This document shows positions 23,269-33,556 of a stretch of DNA of 64,000 nucleotides, piece by piece. Both the position numbers and the translations under genes were made by a program. Within the stretch, counting starts at the first letter, position 1; the number at the start of each line of letters is the position of its first letter. The notes below the pieces were generated by a model. It was not told the DNA's origin, did no database searches, and saw only the letters and a list, made by a program, of their open reading frames with translations. Origin of the DNA: Mastigias papua (lineage: Eukaryota > Cnidaria > Scyphozoa > Rhizostomeae > Mastigiidae); assembly GCA_964019165.1 (NCBI GenBank), contig OZ025276.1, positions 15,363,813 through 15,427,812 on the forward strand, read 5' to 3'.

Positions 23269-26200
23269 ACTATGCAAAATATCTTTCATATCTGTCTCCA
23301 ACCTGTCTGGTCCTGTGCTGTCATAATGGAAAATCTCTCTTCATTGATGTCACTCTGACGACATCTTTACTAAGCGTTGCTACAAAAGTTATCGAGGCCT
23401 ACCGCTGAAATCGTTCTCTGATCTATCAAAATAAAATGTCATTGCCTGTACTGTTGGTGTCTCTTCAGACAATCACAATACGTGGCCAAACAATCAGGGC
23501 TGGTGCCATTTGTTTCATTCTTCATCGACAAAAACATTGTTAACTAAAAGATATAGGCAATGGACATATGATTTGCACTGTTCGAAAGGACTAATGAGAT
23601 GTAGACCTTGAATGAACGCCTTAAGTTTATAATCTTGATGATATCAATTTGAATCTAAATTAGATATGTTCGCTAAAAGTGAATTTACTTTGTTTGGAGC
23701 GTCTGCCGGTCTGGATCATGATCAAGTACAGTTCAAAAGAGATCGTTGCATTTGCCTCTGACGCCGCAATCTTTGCAAGGTCAGCTGCAAAACCTCTGAA
23801 AAAAGTCTTAAAAATACTTCTCCATAAAATACGTGAAATACTTCTCCGTTTTTCATATATTTCATCTCAAATTACATATGCTAAAATAATTTGAATTAAT
23901 ATTTGTATATACAACCAAGTCTCACTTTGTTCCAACACTTGCATTTCACGATTTCAGAAACAACACTTTCTTACAAAGTTCTTCTAAATGCTGAATCTTT
24001 ACTGTATGCAAGCAATTGCAGCAGAGATGATTTCTAAAATTGTTAACAAGGGGGCCCTCTAAATGCAACGACATAAAAGGGCGTGGCTTTGTTGTAATGA
24101 CGCCCTTTTACAGATAAAATTATGATGATGCAGCTTAATCAATCTAAACTGTGCGATCAACAATTTTACATCCTTGACGGAAAGCCTACAGTTATCTGCT
24201 CTTCTCGCAATTAAGTCTCCGGAGTACGTCTTACTAGGTTCTATGCCTTCCTAGGCCGTCCTAAAAACTAAATACGTTCTCCCTATTTATACTGTAATCT
24301 ATAATCCCTAACTATGGCAATTACAAATATCAACAAAACAAAAATAACAACAAGGTGACTATGTATGTACACTTAAGAAATAGCACCGTGACAAAAGAAG
24401 TAAATACTGAACGTTATATGGAGTGCACTTTCCACCAAACATCACAATAGCTAAATTTCAAGTACTTTCCTAAATTTTACTAACTTGCATTTTGAATTTA
24501 CGAAATTTCAACTATTTCTGAATGTCAACTGTGCTCGAATCTTAACTACTTTCAAATCGCAACTAAACTCCACTACCAAAAGTCTGGAAACGAATTGGAG
24601 GCCAAGATCGCAGAGCAACTGCCAATCAAAAATTTTGTAACAAAAACAATCAATCGTTGCGCAACTTTTGTTCGAACCATTGTCAAATTTCATCCAATCT
24701 TGGAACAATTACTAACCTTTAAAATATAAAAATATATTGTTAACAACTATTTCGGTCTGTTCGAAACTTCAATATTTTGTCGGATGACCACGTTTTCGTA
24801 GTATAGCCTTTACACGTCGTGGAATTGATTATCAAACTGTGTCAAGGCACAGTTATGGAAGCTCTGGCCATTCTTCAAATCCTCTTGCTAAAATTTCTTC
24901 TATATTCTTTGCAGGATTGATTTGCATCTTTCGTTTCAAGAGAAACTATTCATTTGAAACAATTTTAATATCTGAAGATTGACTAGGCCACGTGGAATGT
25001 TTTAAACTATCAAGGGCAAGAAATATCCTTATGTATCAGGCTGTATGGATGATGCATTGCCCCATTGAGAAGTGAATCAGGCGGACAAACATCTCAACAT
25101 CGATTCTGTGCTTTGCATCACATTATTTTGAAGAATTTCATAATAATAAGGCTCATTGACAGAACATACACAGAGCACAAGTCGACCTACTGCCAATGCA
25201 CCCCCAGAATGTCCGTTCGATATTCCGACAGTTCGATATTCCGACAGTTCGATATTCCGACAGTTCGATATTCCGACAGTTCGATATTCCGACAGTTCGA
25301 TATTCCGACAGTTCGATATTCCGACAGTATACGTCTTCGCTAAAACTTATAGTTCAATCGACGGAACGAAAAAAATAAGTCAAAGAAGGTACATATAACT
25401 CATAACAAAGAATCAGGAAGACTTAAAACGGCCTATTATTTTATGGCGGGTGCTGAAAGAATATTTCATCCTAAGATGCTACTTCTACCGACTTTCGAAA
25501 ATTCAACGACTTAAGAATAATATAAAATCTTATTTTCAAATTAAAAGAACACAATAAGATTTTGGGAGCCAATTTAACTAAAACAATATTTTTGGAATAT
25601 TGCTTCCTTGACTGCTCCTAAAATTTTCAGCGGATATTTCTAGGCCCAAGTTGGAACTTGTCCCACATTTTAGGCTCAAAATTTTGAAAAGAGAGACAAT
25701 TATTCCAAAAAATGTATTTTTGAGAAACTTGAATTTGGTGCACTCTAAAAAACACTGATCTATATATACTAACTGAAAAACGACAAAAACCGCTTTTCTT
25801 CAGCTCTCTTTATTCAATATTAAAAATGAACAAACCAATAAAAAAATTATCCTTCTCTCAAGGATTTTCTTAATCATTCGAATAGTGTCGTGAATATTGT
25901 CTCAAAACAGAAAAGAGAAAAGAATCAACAACTAGTTAGCTCGGTTAACTAAGAAAGAAAAAAAACGAAGAAGTTTGAGCCAAAAACATTGTTTCAAATT
26001 AATAGACAGTAGCAGAAAAATATTTTCTAATCCTACAGTAAGAAATTTTCCTTGATTTTTGGTATTTTTAGGTAAATTAACGTTTTTTGTCCAACTGTCG
26101 GAATATCGAACTGTCGGAATATCGAACTGTCGGAATATCGAACTGTCGGAATATCGAACTGTCGGAATATCGAACTGTCGGAATATCGAACTTTCGGAAA

Positions 26201-27109
26201 AGCGACCTGCCCCCCCCCCCAGAACATTGCTGAAATAGAGTTGGTAAATAATGGTGGAAATAATCAGAATTATTGGCTTCACTTGTTTCTCTGCAAAATC
26301 TCAGCTCTATGGTATTCAAATAGTTTAGTGATGCTATGGGCAACTGTTTTCTCCTTTTTATGCTTTTGGCATTTCTAAACAAGGTACCAAGCTTCTAACT
26401 GTCCCACAGCATTCTGCACTGCTGTCTCCTCAAAAACTTCCATTAGCTCTAACTTCTATTGCTAACTTTCAAATTGTCTCTTGGCTGAATATTTTTACTA
26501 TTAATTGTGACAATGTTCTTGTCTTCTTTGCATGCGGTAAGGAAGTCATTATCACCAATTACACCATGTCTAAAATTCCTTGCTTTGAAGTGATTTTGAA
26601 GTGGGCACTAAACAGTACACCACCAAAAATATCATCTTGTGGAGAAGCTATATTGCTACTAGAAAGAAATTATTTTGTTTTGTAAAAAGTGCTTTGGATA
26701 CATAAAGTGCATTTTCAACATTATTTCATTGAAAGATATGACACTTAGAAACTTTTGGTTATCTATAAATCTTGCCTAATCAATGTTATTTGAATGAATT
26801 AATACGAAAAACACTTTAAAATTGTTGAGTTTATTTGCAACAGTATCTGGGCAAACCTCCTACTTCCAAAAAGGTGTTTTGCATCAGTGGATGCCATATC
26901 AAGCAATGCATGTTTGCAAGTTGCAATGACATACTTACTTCAACACATGTATCCCTTCCATTGAAATCTTTATCTTTAGCCAAAACTGTGAATTCATCAT
27001 CAATGTTACTAAGTTTTCCTGCCACAACCTTCCAACCTCCAGGGAAGCTTTTCATGAAAACACCTTTTTCAATCATACATATAAAACCAGGTTGTACTAG
27101 TCCAGTCAT
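18162..27109 (-). CDS. Tandem unknown gene family, copy 2 (most complete model)
   Basis: Family of unknown function. Exons (minus strand): E1 26939-27109, E2 22893-23135, E3 22305-22549, E4 21762-21829, E5 18601-18698, E6 18162-18323. All junctions are GT-AG with matching phases (0, 0, 2, 1, 0). E1 has FPGGWKVVAGKLSNIDDEFT and a following DKDFNGRDTCVE. E2 has LRHEFAVLVNTGNPEISGQF and FELAERYLTEGKNFRIT. E3 has GCDIYLTHGVKTPDCVDD, then WIACFPCCLLTGIPYMCYKK. E4 is GVKEENIHQIVPVMLQNGPF. E5 includes DISSTFEGGHIDMFVVDIEH. E6 begins QQQYGNILSNVPRFDVRRES and reads to a TAG at 18162. E6 could instead splice at TCC|GTAAGT near 18230. The predicted length is about 310 residues. Intron 1 (3.8 kb) is twelve times longer than in copy 3 because of an insertion that contains a foldback element. 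E5 and E6 are less certain than E1-E4. Confidence 0.75.
18708..21176. other. Intron 4 of copy 2, paralogous to 29.4-33.5 kb
   Basis: This segment aligns by eye with 29.4-33.5 kb. Shared blocks include 20212-20620 with 32210-32600 (long near-identical stretch), the purine-rich minisatellites, and short blocks near 18780-18860 and 30930-31010. The + strand frame in 20212-20445 (MLGYIKKLLVNF..., start TTG) is shared with 32210-32443. It has no recognisable domain and lies inside an intron, so I treat it as a conserved duplicated repeat, not a gene. Confidence 0.6.
20840..21060. repeat. Purine-rich minisatellite (GGACAGAGGACATGAA units) in copy 2 intron
   Basis: Imperfect 15-16 bp units of the type GACAGAGGACATGAAG repeat about 14 times. 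A homologous but rearranged array lies at 32870-33260 in the matching intron of copy 3. Confidence 0.85.
21177..21728. mobile_element. ~550 bp MITE with GGGGC... TIRs and TAT target-site duplication
   Basis: The left end GGGGCCGTTCAATAATTACG and the right end read on the other strand, GGGGCTGTTCAGTAATTACG, continue together through TCACGCTA (28 bp TIRs). TAT flanks both ends (21174-21176 and 21729-21731). The paralogous site in copy 3 near 33,521 has AAAAAGATATTTGATTAC uninterrupted with a single TAT. That is a natural empty site and confirms the insertion. The interior repeats the GCGTGACG motif and has no ORF. The G-rich TIR with a short duplication suggests a PIF/Harbinger-type relative (inference). 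Confidence 0.85.
23240..23268. repeat. (CTG)n microsatellite
   Basis: This is a pure CTG run of about ten units near the downstream edge of the insertion in intron 1 of copy 2. Confidence 0.95.
25216..26190. mobile_element. Foldback-type element: inverted arrays of a 16 bp unit
   Basis: Seven perfect tandem copies of TTCGATATTCCGACAG occupy 25216-25327. Six perfect copies of the reverse complement CTGTCGGAATATCGAA occupy 26095-26190, followed by a degenerate seventh. A C-run follows at 26210-26220. The 767 bp between the arms is AT-rich and has no recognisable ORF. The arms could pair over about 100 bases. This architecture (inverted terminal arrays of short direct repeats) is that of foldback elements such as FB/Galileo in flies; no kinship is implied. 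It lies within intron 1 of copy 2. Confidence 0.8.
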
Positions 27110-29312
27110 TCTGCCAGCTTACATGTAGAAAATTTCTGATAAAAACAGACAAATGAACAATTTGCCATGCTTTCTTCAATTGTGAAGTATGAGATACAGA
27201 AAAATGCAGGTTTCTGGCAAAAATGCTCCAAATTTAAAAGGAAGTAAATTTTCATAAAACGGGTTGATAAGAAGAGGCACACAATGCAAAGTTATGGCCT
27301 TCAACTACGAAAATTTTCCCCATCTAAGTTGCTGGACTGTTTTAAGAGGCAAAATGTGTTAATTAGGCAGCTGGCAAGGATACCAAAAATTATGGCTGCT
27401 CCCCTAGAAAATCAAAATATGAAGCAATAGAAATATGGCTTAAAATAGGGGGTGTCCTCTCCTCAACTGGTCTAGATGTTAAGAGAGCTCATCCTTAGGA
27501 AATTCCCTTCCATATATACAAATGTTTATTAATTTTACTTAATTAACTACATGTGATTATTACTATCAATTGCCTGTTCCTCATTGTTTGCAATTCTGGA
27601 AGCAGTACTATAATCTATTAATTGCTTTATGCTCAAAGATGATTGTTGTATGCAGTGGCATTTTAACATAAATGACATTGAAACTCTAAAGATGGATTAA
27701 CAAAAACTGTATTATGATGATGTGGGTTGGAAAAGTAGATCATCAAATCTGGCTCAGATTTAAAATGACCTACCCCACTCAAAACTGCCACACAGAGGAG
27801 TATGGCAGTTTTCAACCAGTGTGTGTGCAAACAGGTAGCTACCAGGCATGCACATATGCAGTTAATCCATAGTTTGGTAGCTATGTAATTAGCCAACTAT
27901 AAATAAATTTGAAATAAATAAATAAATAAAACAGACACTGGACTACACATACATGGGTGCATATATGGTGACAATAAGTAAGAGTCTTGTGCATGCAGCT
28001 CCCATGCTCATGTTTTAAGCTCAGGGGCATAGTATGCTAGGGCATAGCTCCCAACCTACCCGTGATTCGCAGGTCAGACCCGCATAATCTCTTATAAACC
28101 CGCTGACCCGCCAGGCAATTCAAAAACCCCGCTAGAAAGAAAAGCTGAAAATTGGCATTCGTCTTGTTCCTGTCAACGTGCTTGGAGAGCAAAATATGCA
28201 TGTATTCAGCCTACTTCAAGGAAAATAAGAGCTAAATGCACAGTACGTGACTGTTCGTTTGCCACCATGGACTGTTGGTGTATATATATATATTTGAAAC
28301 TTGGTTGGTAAATGTATATCAATTTTGTTGGCAAATCTACATGGTTCTCTCTTCTATCTGTTCTATTAAAGTTTAGTCTGGGAGGTGCCATTTAAGCCAT
28401 TCTAGAGGATAAAATTTAAAGAAAGATCTGTAAGATCCAACAATGGTGGGTCCTCCTATGTCACTAAAATGTAATCACTGATCCTTGTAAATGAGTGTAA
28501 ATTTGCTCTTGATTCATAGCTCTAAGTTTCTAAACAAGTAATAGCTTTAAAGTATTGGGTGGTCACCAATTTTGCTAAGGTTTATGTCAGAAAAGTGTTG
28601 CCTAAGCCCCCTATTTACTGAGGCAGACTATGTCACAGCTCTTGAGTTCCTTATAAATGGGGGGATCAGAAATACTTCCAAAGCATAATAAATGGGGGGG
28701 GGGGGTTCTAAATATCTCTAAAATCTAATGAAAATGATACATCCATTTGGTGATAGAAGCACTATCATTTGAGGATAGAAAACTGGCTTTTCTCCTGAAA
28801 AAACTTACGAATCATTTTTCAATCTATGACATTTAATAAACAGGGGGTCCTAATCAGCTCCAGGGATTCGAAAAAACTTAAAACGTTAATAAGTGTGCCC
28901 CCGTTTATTAGGAACCTAAGAGTACATATGCTCCTCATTATGGCCCTAACAGGAAGTGCAGGGGCGCAACTACGGGGTGGATCCTGAAGGTCCATAGACC
29001 CCTGCCTCTTTCATCTAAAAGGGAAAAGTACCCTTTTCTTGGAGTACCTAGTTTGAAAATGAAACTAAAGAAATCCCAAAACTTCCCGTACGATTTCTTT
29101 TGTTCCTAAATATGACAAATATTATTTCAAGATACAATCTCTGTAGAAACGTTCCCCTCAAAAATTCCAGGTTGCGCACTTGAAGTGGCCTAATATAATT
29201 CCTTGAACAAGGCTTAGAGGGTATTATATGGAAATAACTATGATGCATAGATAGTCTCATTGGCCAGAAAAATCCCACGTCCTGAAAGAATAAAGCATTG
29301 AAATATTCATAC
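27110..29312. other. Intergenic/degenerate region between copies 2 and 3
   Basis: No exon was found. A short block near 27745-27805 resembles 18410-18470 next to exon E5 of copy 2, so this may be the decayed 3' end of copy 3. A counterpart of copy 2 exon E6 was looked for and not seen. Several G-runs occur (for example 28695-28706). Confidence 0.45.
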
Positions 29313-29397
29313 CTATTCCCTAAGGAAAAACGTGCTCAATGTCAAATCCAGATATACCCATATGCCCACCACCTAGAGCAATAGACTGCTTCCGCAT
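29313..29397 (-). pseudogene. Decayed E5-like exon of copy 3
   Basis: Minus-strand translation reads SIALGGGHMGISGFDIEHVF, matching copy 2 E5 (DISSTFEGGHIDMFVVDIEH). The sequence preceding the match puts it out of phase with E4 of copy 3, and a TAG follows directly after EHVFP. A GT donor is kept at 29312. It therefore looks inactivated, or has become a terminal exon with a different reading. Confidence 0.6.
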
Positions 29398-29505
29398 CTT
29401 ACTTCCCTACCATAGGGTTTCCATGTTGGTCTTCTACAGGCTAAGTTTTTACTCTTACTGTAACCCCTTGGGTGCCTACCTGCCAAATCACTTTTATGGG
29501 TGGGT

Positions 29506-29929
29506 GCCATAGGGTTAAGGAACCCCGAATTCTAATAACTCATTGGGCCGGTGAAGCATACAGGCGATTAGCTCGGAGTATGACGAATTCAAAAAAAAAA
29601 TTGTGGCTAAAAACTGGATGTCTTATTACTGCTGATGGTTCAAATGATGATCAAATATTCCCAGAAGGGCTTGCAAACTACCAAGCACCCCCACCCAACA
29701 GGTATCTGGAACCACCAGATGAATCAGTCAGCCATTATTTTTATAAGGCTGATGAAGCCACTGAGGTACGATTAGACCTTGAAAAGGACCGGACGTATAA
29801 CATGTACTGTATACTGGCCGGAAAATAAGAGCCCTCCAGGACAATGCCTGGTCCATTGGAACCACTAAATATTACAATAAACTTCTACAGGAGTACAATG
29901 CAGCCTATTCAGATGATACAAAAGACTAA
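29506..29929 (+). pseudogene. Coding-like fragment of probable transposon origin, one frameshift
   Basis: The + strand reads ILITHWAGEAYRRLARSMTN, then LKTGCLITADGSNDDQIFPE and GLANYQAPPPNRYLEPPDES. After a -1/+1 shift near 29,815 it continues IRALQDNAWSIGTTKYYNKL to a TAA at about 29,929. A HW.GEA...KTGC...DGS.DD...PEGL..Y..PPP pattern fits the C-terminal end of DDE transposases as I remember them, but I cannot name the superfamily. It sits between the decayed E5 of copy 3 and sequence paralogous to the copy 2 intron, so it looks like an insertion. Confidence 0.45.
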
Positions 29930-31935
29930 ATTTCTATTCAAGATATAAACAATGTTGAAGTGCAACTGATTTGACACTAAATTGAAACTGCGTAAACATA
30001 TAAAGCTGCAAATGTATCAAGACTTTGGCAAGGATCATACATTTGAAAGAAAATATATCTTTAACCTTCTACTAATGATACCAAAAATAGTACCTATTTT
30101 CTTTGCTTGTTTTTAACGTAGCTTGCTTGTAGCAATTGTTATTTTTGCAGGAATGTAGCCCTCATGGGCCTATTTTCATACCTATCTTCATACATCCCAC
30201 TACTTTTCTCACTTTTAAGCAGGCAAGAAACTGGGGTTGGCACGAGGGGGCATTGCCCGCACAGCTAGAAGATTCTGTCCCTCTTTGCTGGTCTAAGAAT
30301 TGCTAGATGAAAGTATGTTTCGCCTAAAATCTTTGAAAATAAACAGTTTGATGCAAAACAACCAGAAGTTGCGAGTGCATTAAGTAGATATTAGTGGCAA
30401 GCTTTTAAAAAGTTGATGCTTTCGAGTTTTAACTAATGGAACGAACTGGGGCGCTAAAAACCATTTGGCATTTGAAATCTACGTAGGGGCGGATTTACCG
30501 GTAGGGATGTGTGGGGGCTCCGACACCCCCAATTACCCCCACCCAATTATCTTCCTTTTCTCCGTAACTTACTATTCCATTACAGAAAGCTTTATGTTGT
30601 TGTAGGCAATACAATTTCAAAAGTGCAGGGAAAACTGAAAACTCCCCCCACCCAGACATGGTTACCCAGCCAAAATAGCTCATTTGATGATATAAGAGAG
30701 GGGTAACTACCTACCACCATTTTGTTGAAACTGTGGCAAGTTACATTTATCCAAATATTTCATGAAAGCTTTTGAAGTTTCTCACACGCATATCAATGAT
30801 TTCATCTTTCCTCTTCTTTCCATAATGGGCTTATCTCTAAATCCAGAACAGACGTTTTCATAGAATCGGAAGGGTGCGGTGCAATACGTTTTCTTGGAGC
30901 TAGTAATTAATGTTGCCCCCACCACCTTTTCGGAGCAGGCTTTGTGACTTTCCCCCTAAGGTCTTTATTTCAAAATGCGTACTAGTGTCAATGTTCAGAA
31001 GATATGCTTAGGGATACTCCAAAGTAATGATAGACGGCTAGCCAAACAGGGAAACACCCATATTGCATGCACAAAGAGACATGACAGGCTATTTTAAGTC
31101 ATTGCCAGGAACAGAGAACGAATGAAAAATGGAAAATGGAAAATGAAACTGTGAGGAAAAGAAGTAATATGGGAGATTTTCACAAGATTTGCTAGTATGA
31201 TTTTAACTCCTCTCTTTCTGTTATTAACTTATCAAATTTGAAGCAGGCAGGTTGGTCATATTCTGAAAGAAATGTCAATTCTCCTAAGGTGCCATCGAAG
31301 AGCTCTGGAGCCTGACAAAATTCTTGAAAATCAGTGTAATGATCGGCTATATTTGAGTGTGCAAGAATTAATTTTACATGGTTTAATCAATATTTAATTT
31401 ATACTTCTTATATGACACCACTTTCTGAAAATCAATCACGAAGGGTTCTTACTTTCATGGCAGTTAGGTGCTCCGAGTATGCTAAGAGGTCCTTAAAATA
31501 TTTAATGAGACTTGAGATAGCAAGTTCTCTTAAATGAAAGGTAAGAGGAACGCACTGCATTTGCTAAATGTCAAGAAGATATACTACTTCATTGCTTAGA
31601 GTTTTTCACATACAGAAAAGGCAAAAGCTATTTACAGTAAAGTGCACAGTTCTAGAGAAAATTTCTTCGGCAGCCTTTCCCCTGCGTAAAAATGAACTTA
31701 TGATCAGTTTCTCGCGCTACATAAGTATTCCCTTAAATTGAGATCTAATATGTTCCATAGGATTTTTTCCTGGACTGGTCTGATAAAATCCTAAATAGAT
31801 TTTAACATACAGCAACATAGTAATAAAATTCTAAAGACGATACAAGCTCTCTACAATGCAGGCAAACCTGGAACTATAACGTTGAGCATATATTTCAAGA
31901 GGCACAGATTTAATTCAGCTCTGTTTGGCTCTGAT
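29930..31935. other. Intron 4 region of copy 3, no gene seen
   Basis: No exon is recognised. Short blocks (for example 30940-31020) match copy 2 intron 4 near 18790-18880. The gap between the matching blocks is larger than in copy 2, consistent with inserted material. Confidence 0.5.
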
Positions 31936-31939
31936 CCTA

Positions 31940-32155
31940 CGCAAAGGCCTTCAGATATACTAACATAAGTTATAAGGCCAAAGGCCTTTAGATATACTAA
32001 GCAGGTCATCAGGCCAAAGGCCTTTAGATGTACTAACGCAGGTCATAAGGCCAAAGGCCTTTAGATGTACTAACGCAGGTCATAAGGCCAAAGGCCTTTA
32101 GATGTACCAACGCAGCTCATAAGGCCAAAGGCCTTTAGATGTACTAGCGCAGATC
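31940..32155. repeat. 37 bp tandem repeat (AGGCCAAAGGCCTTTAGATG units)
   Basis: Five to six copies of a 37 bp unit, AGGCCAAAGGCCTTTAGATG followed by TACTAACGCAGGTCATA, each with the palindrome AAAGGCCTTT. The matching place in copy 2 (about 20,100-20,165) has essentially one unit, so the array expanded after duplication. Confidence 0.9.
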
Positions 32156-32869
32156 GTAAATCCAAAGGCCAAGGATGAAAATAATTAAAACAAACTTTTC
32201 TCAATTGAAGTGCTGGGCTATATCAAAAAGCTGCCAGTAAACTTCGTATTTAATGACGATCTTCTTAAAACATATGCCCAACATCAAAAACAGGAGATTC
32301 CTATGTTATATAAACTAAAAGAAGAGCTCTCACCATATGCTGAGAACAAAATGCTTTCAAGCGAAATCTGCAAAATGTATCTATCAATATTTACTATGTT
32401 GAAATTTTTGCGCAATTATCGTGTTTGGTGGTTAGCATCGTAGAGATCAATTCAGTGGCGGTGAAAACAGCAGACTGTTCAAAGAGTAACCTGAAAAAAG
32501 AGGAGTTTTAAGTTGGCAACAGTGCACGCCTGGTGGCCGATGCTGAATAGTGTGGTCAATGAACTCAAAGAGTTCCAACAGATGTTTTGATCTTGGAATT
32601 CAACAAGGGAATAAGATTCATGAGATAAGATAAAATCCATCAAGACAATGGCCCAAATGCGTAAATACATATAGGAACATATGAAAGAAGATGGGCTACA
32701 ACTGCAAGCAATGATACTGTACCCCTTAATCCAACAATAGAAATCGGTAAAAATTGCCTATCTTTCGATAAGAGACTTATAACATATCTTCAAAAATCAA
32801 ACGTCACAGTTAACATAAAAGGTAAGAAAAGAACAAAATTTAGTAGAAATTACTTTGCAAAAAATCTGA

Positions 32870-33260
32870 AAACTGATAAGGACTGTGAGAAAAGAGCACA
32901 GAGAAGAATATAGAAGATAGAAGAATAGAGGACATACAACGACAGAGGAAAAGGAGACGATCGACAACAAGAAGGACAAATGACATAAAAGAACAGAGGA
33001 TATGGAAGGACAGAGGATATACAATGACAGAGACAGTGAAGGACACAGAACATGAAGGATAGAGGACATGGAAGAACAGAGAACATAACAGGGTAGAGGG
33101 CATAGAAGGGCAGAGGACAAGAAGGACACAGAGCATGAAGGACAGAGGACATAACAGTACAGAGGAGATGGAAGAACAGAGAACATAACAGGGTAGAGGG
33201 CATAGAAGGACAGAGGACAAGAAGGACAGAGAACAAAGAATAGTGAGGGACAAAAGACAA
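32870..33260. repeat. Purine-rich minisatellite in copy 3 intron
   Basis: Repeats of GGACAGAGGACAT, GGAAGAACAGAGAACATAAC and GGGTAGAGGGCATAGAAG. About 33060-33115 and 33168-33225 are near-identical internal duplications. It is homologous to 20840-21060 in copy 2 but about twice as long. Confidence 0.85.
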
Positions 33261-33556
33261 ACTGAAAGTAAGCACTCAACACGTGGATTGGAAGTTGAAA
33301 GGATATTGCCATTCATCTCTACCCGCAGAAAAGAGCAAATTTATGACCTTATCTAAAAACTTTATTCTACTGAAACCACGAGAAAATGCTTTCAGTAAAT
33401 GCAAAAGCAAATGCATTTGGCTCTAATATGTATCGCCATAATCCACTATGTCACACCCATGGTACCATCTATGTATAAAACACGTGAAGTATACATATTA
33501 CTTGATTTTAAATCATAAAAAGATATTTGATTACAATCATGAAGAGCTGCACTTAC

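Noticed and set aside
25065..25398. RYSDSSIFRQFDIPTV repeat peptide
   Set aside because: It is a translation of the 16 bp foldback arm unit; the same peptide appears on the other strand at 26.1 kb. Not a gene.
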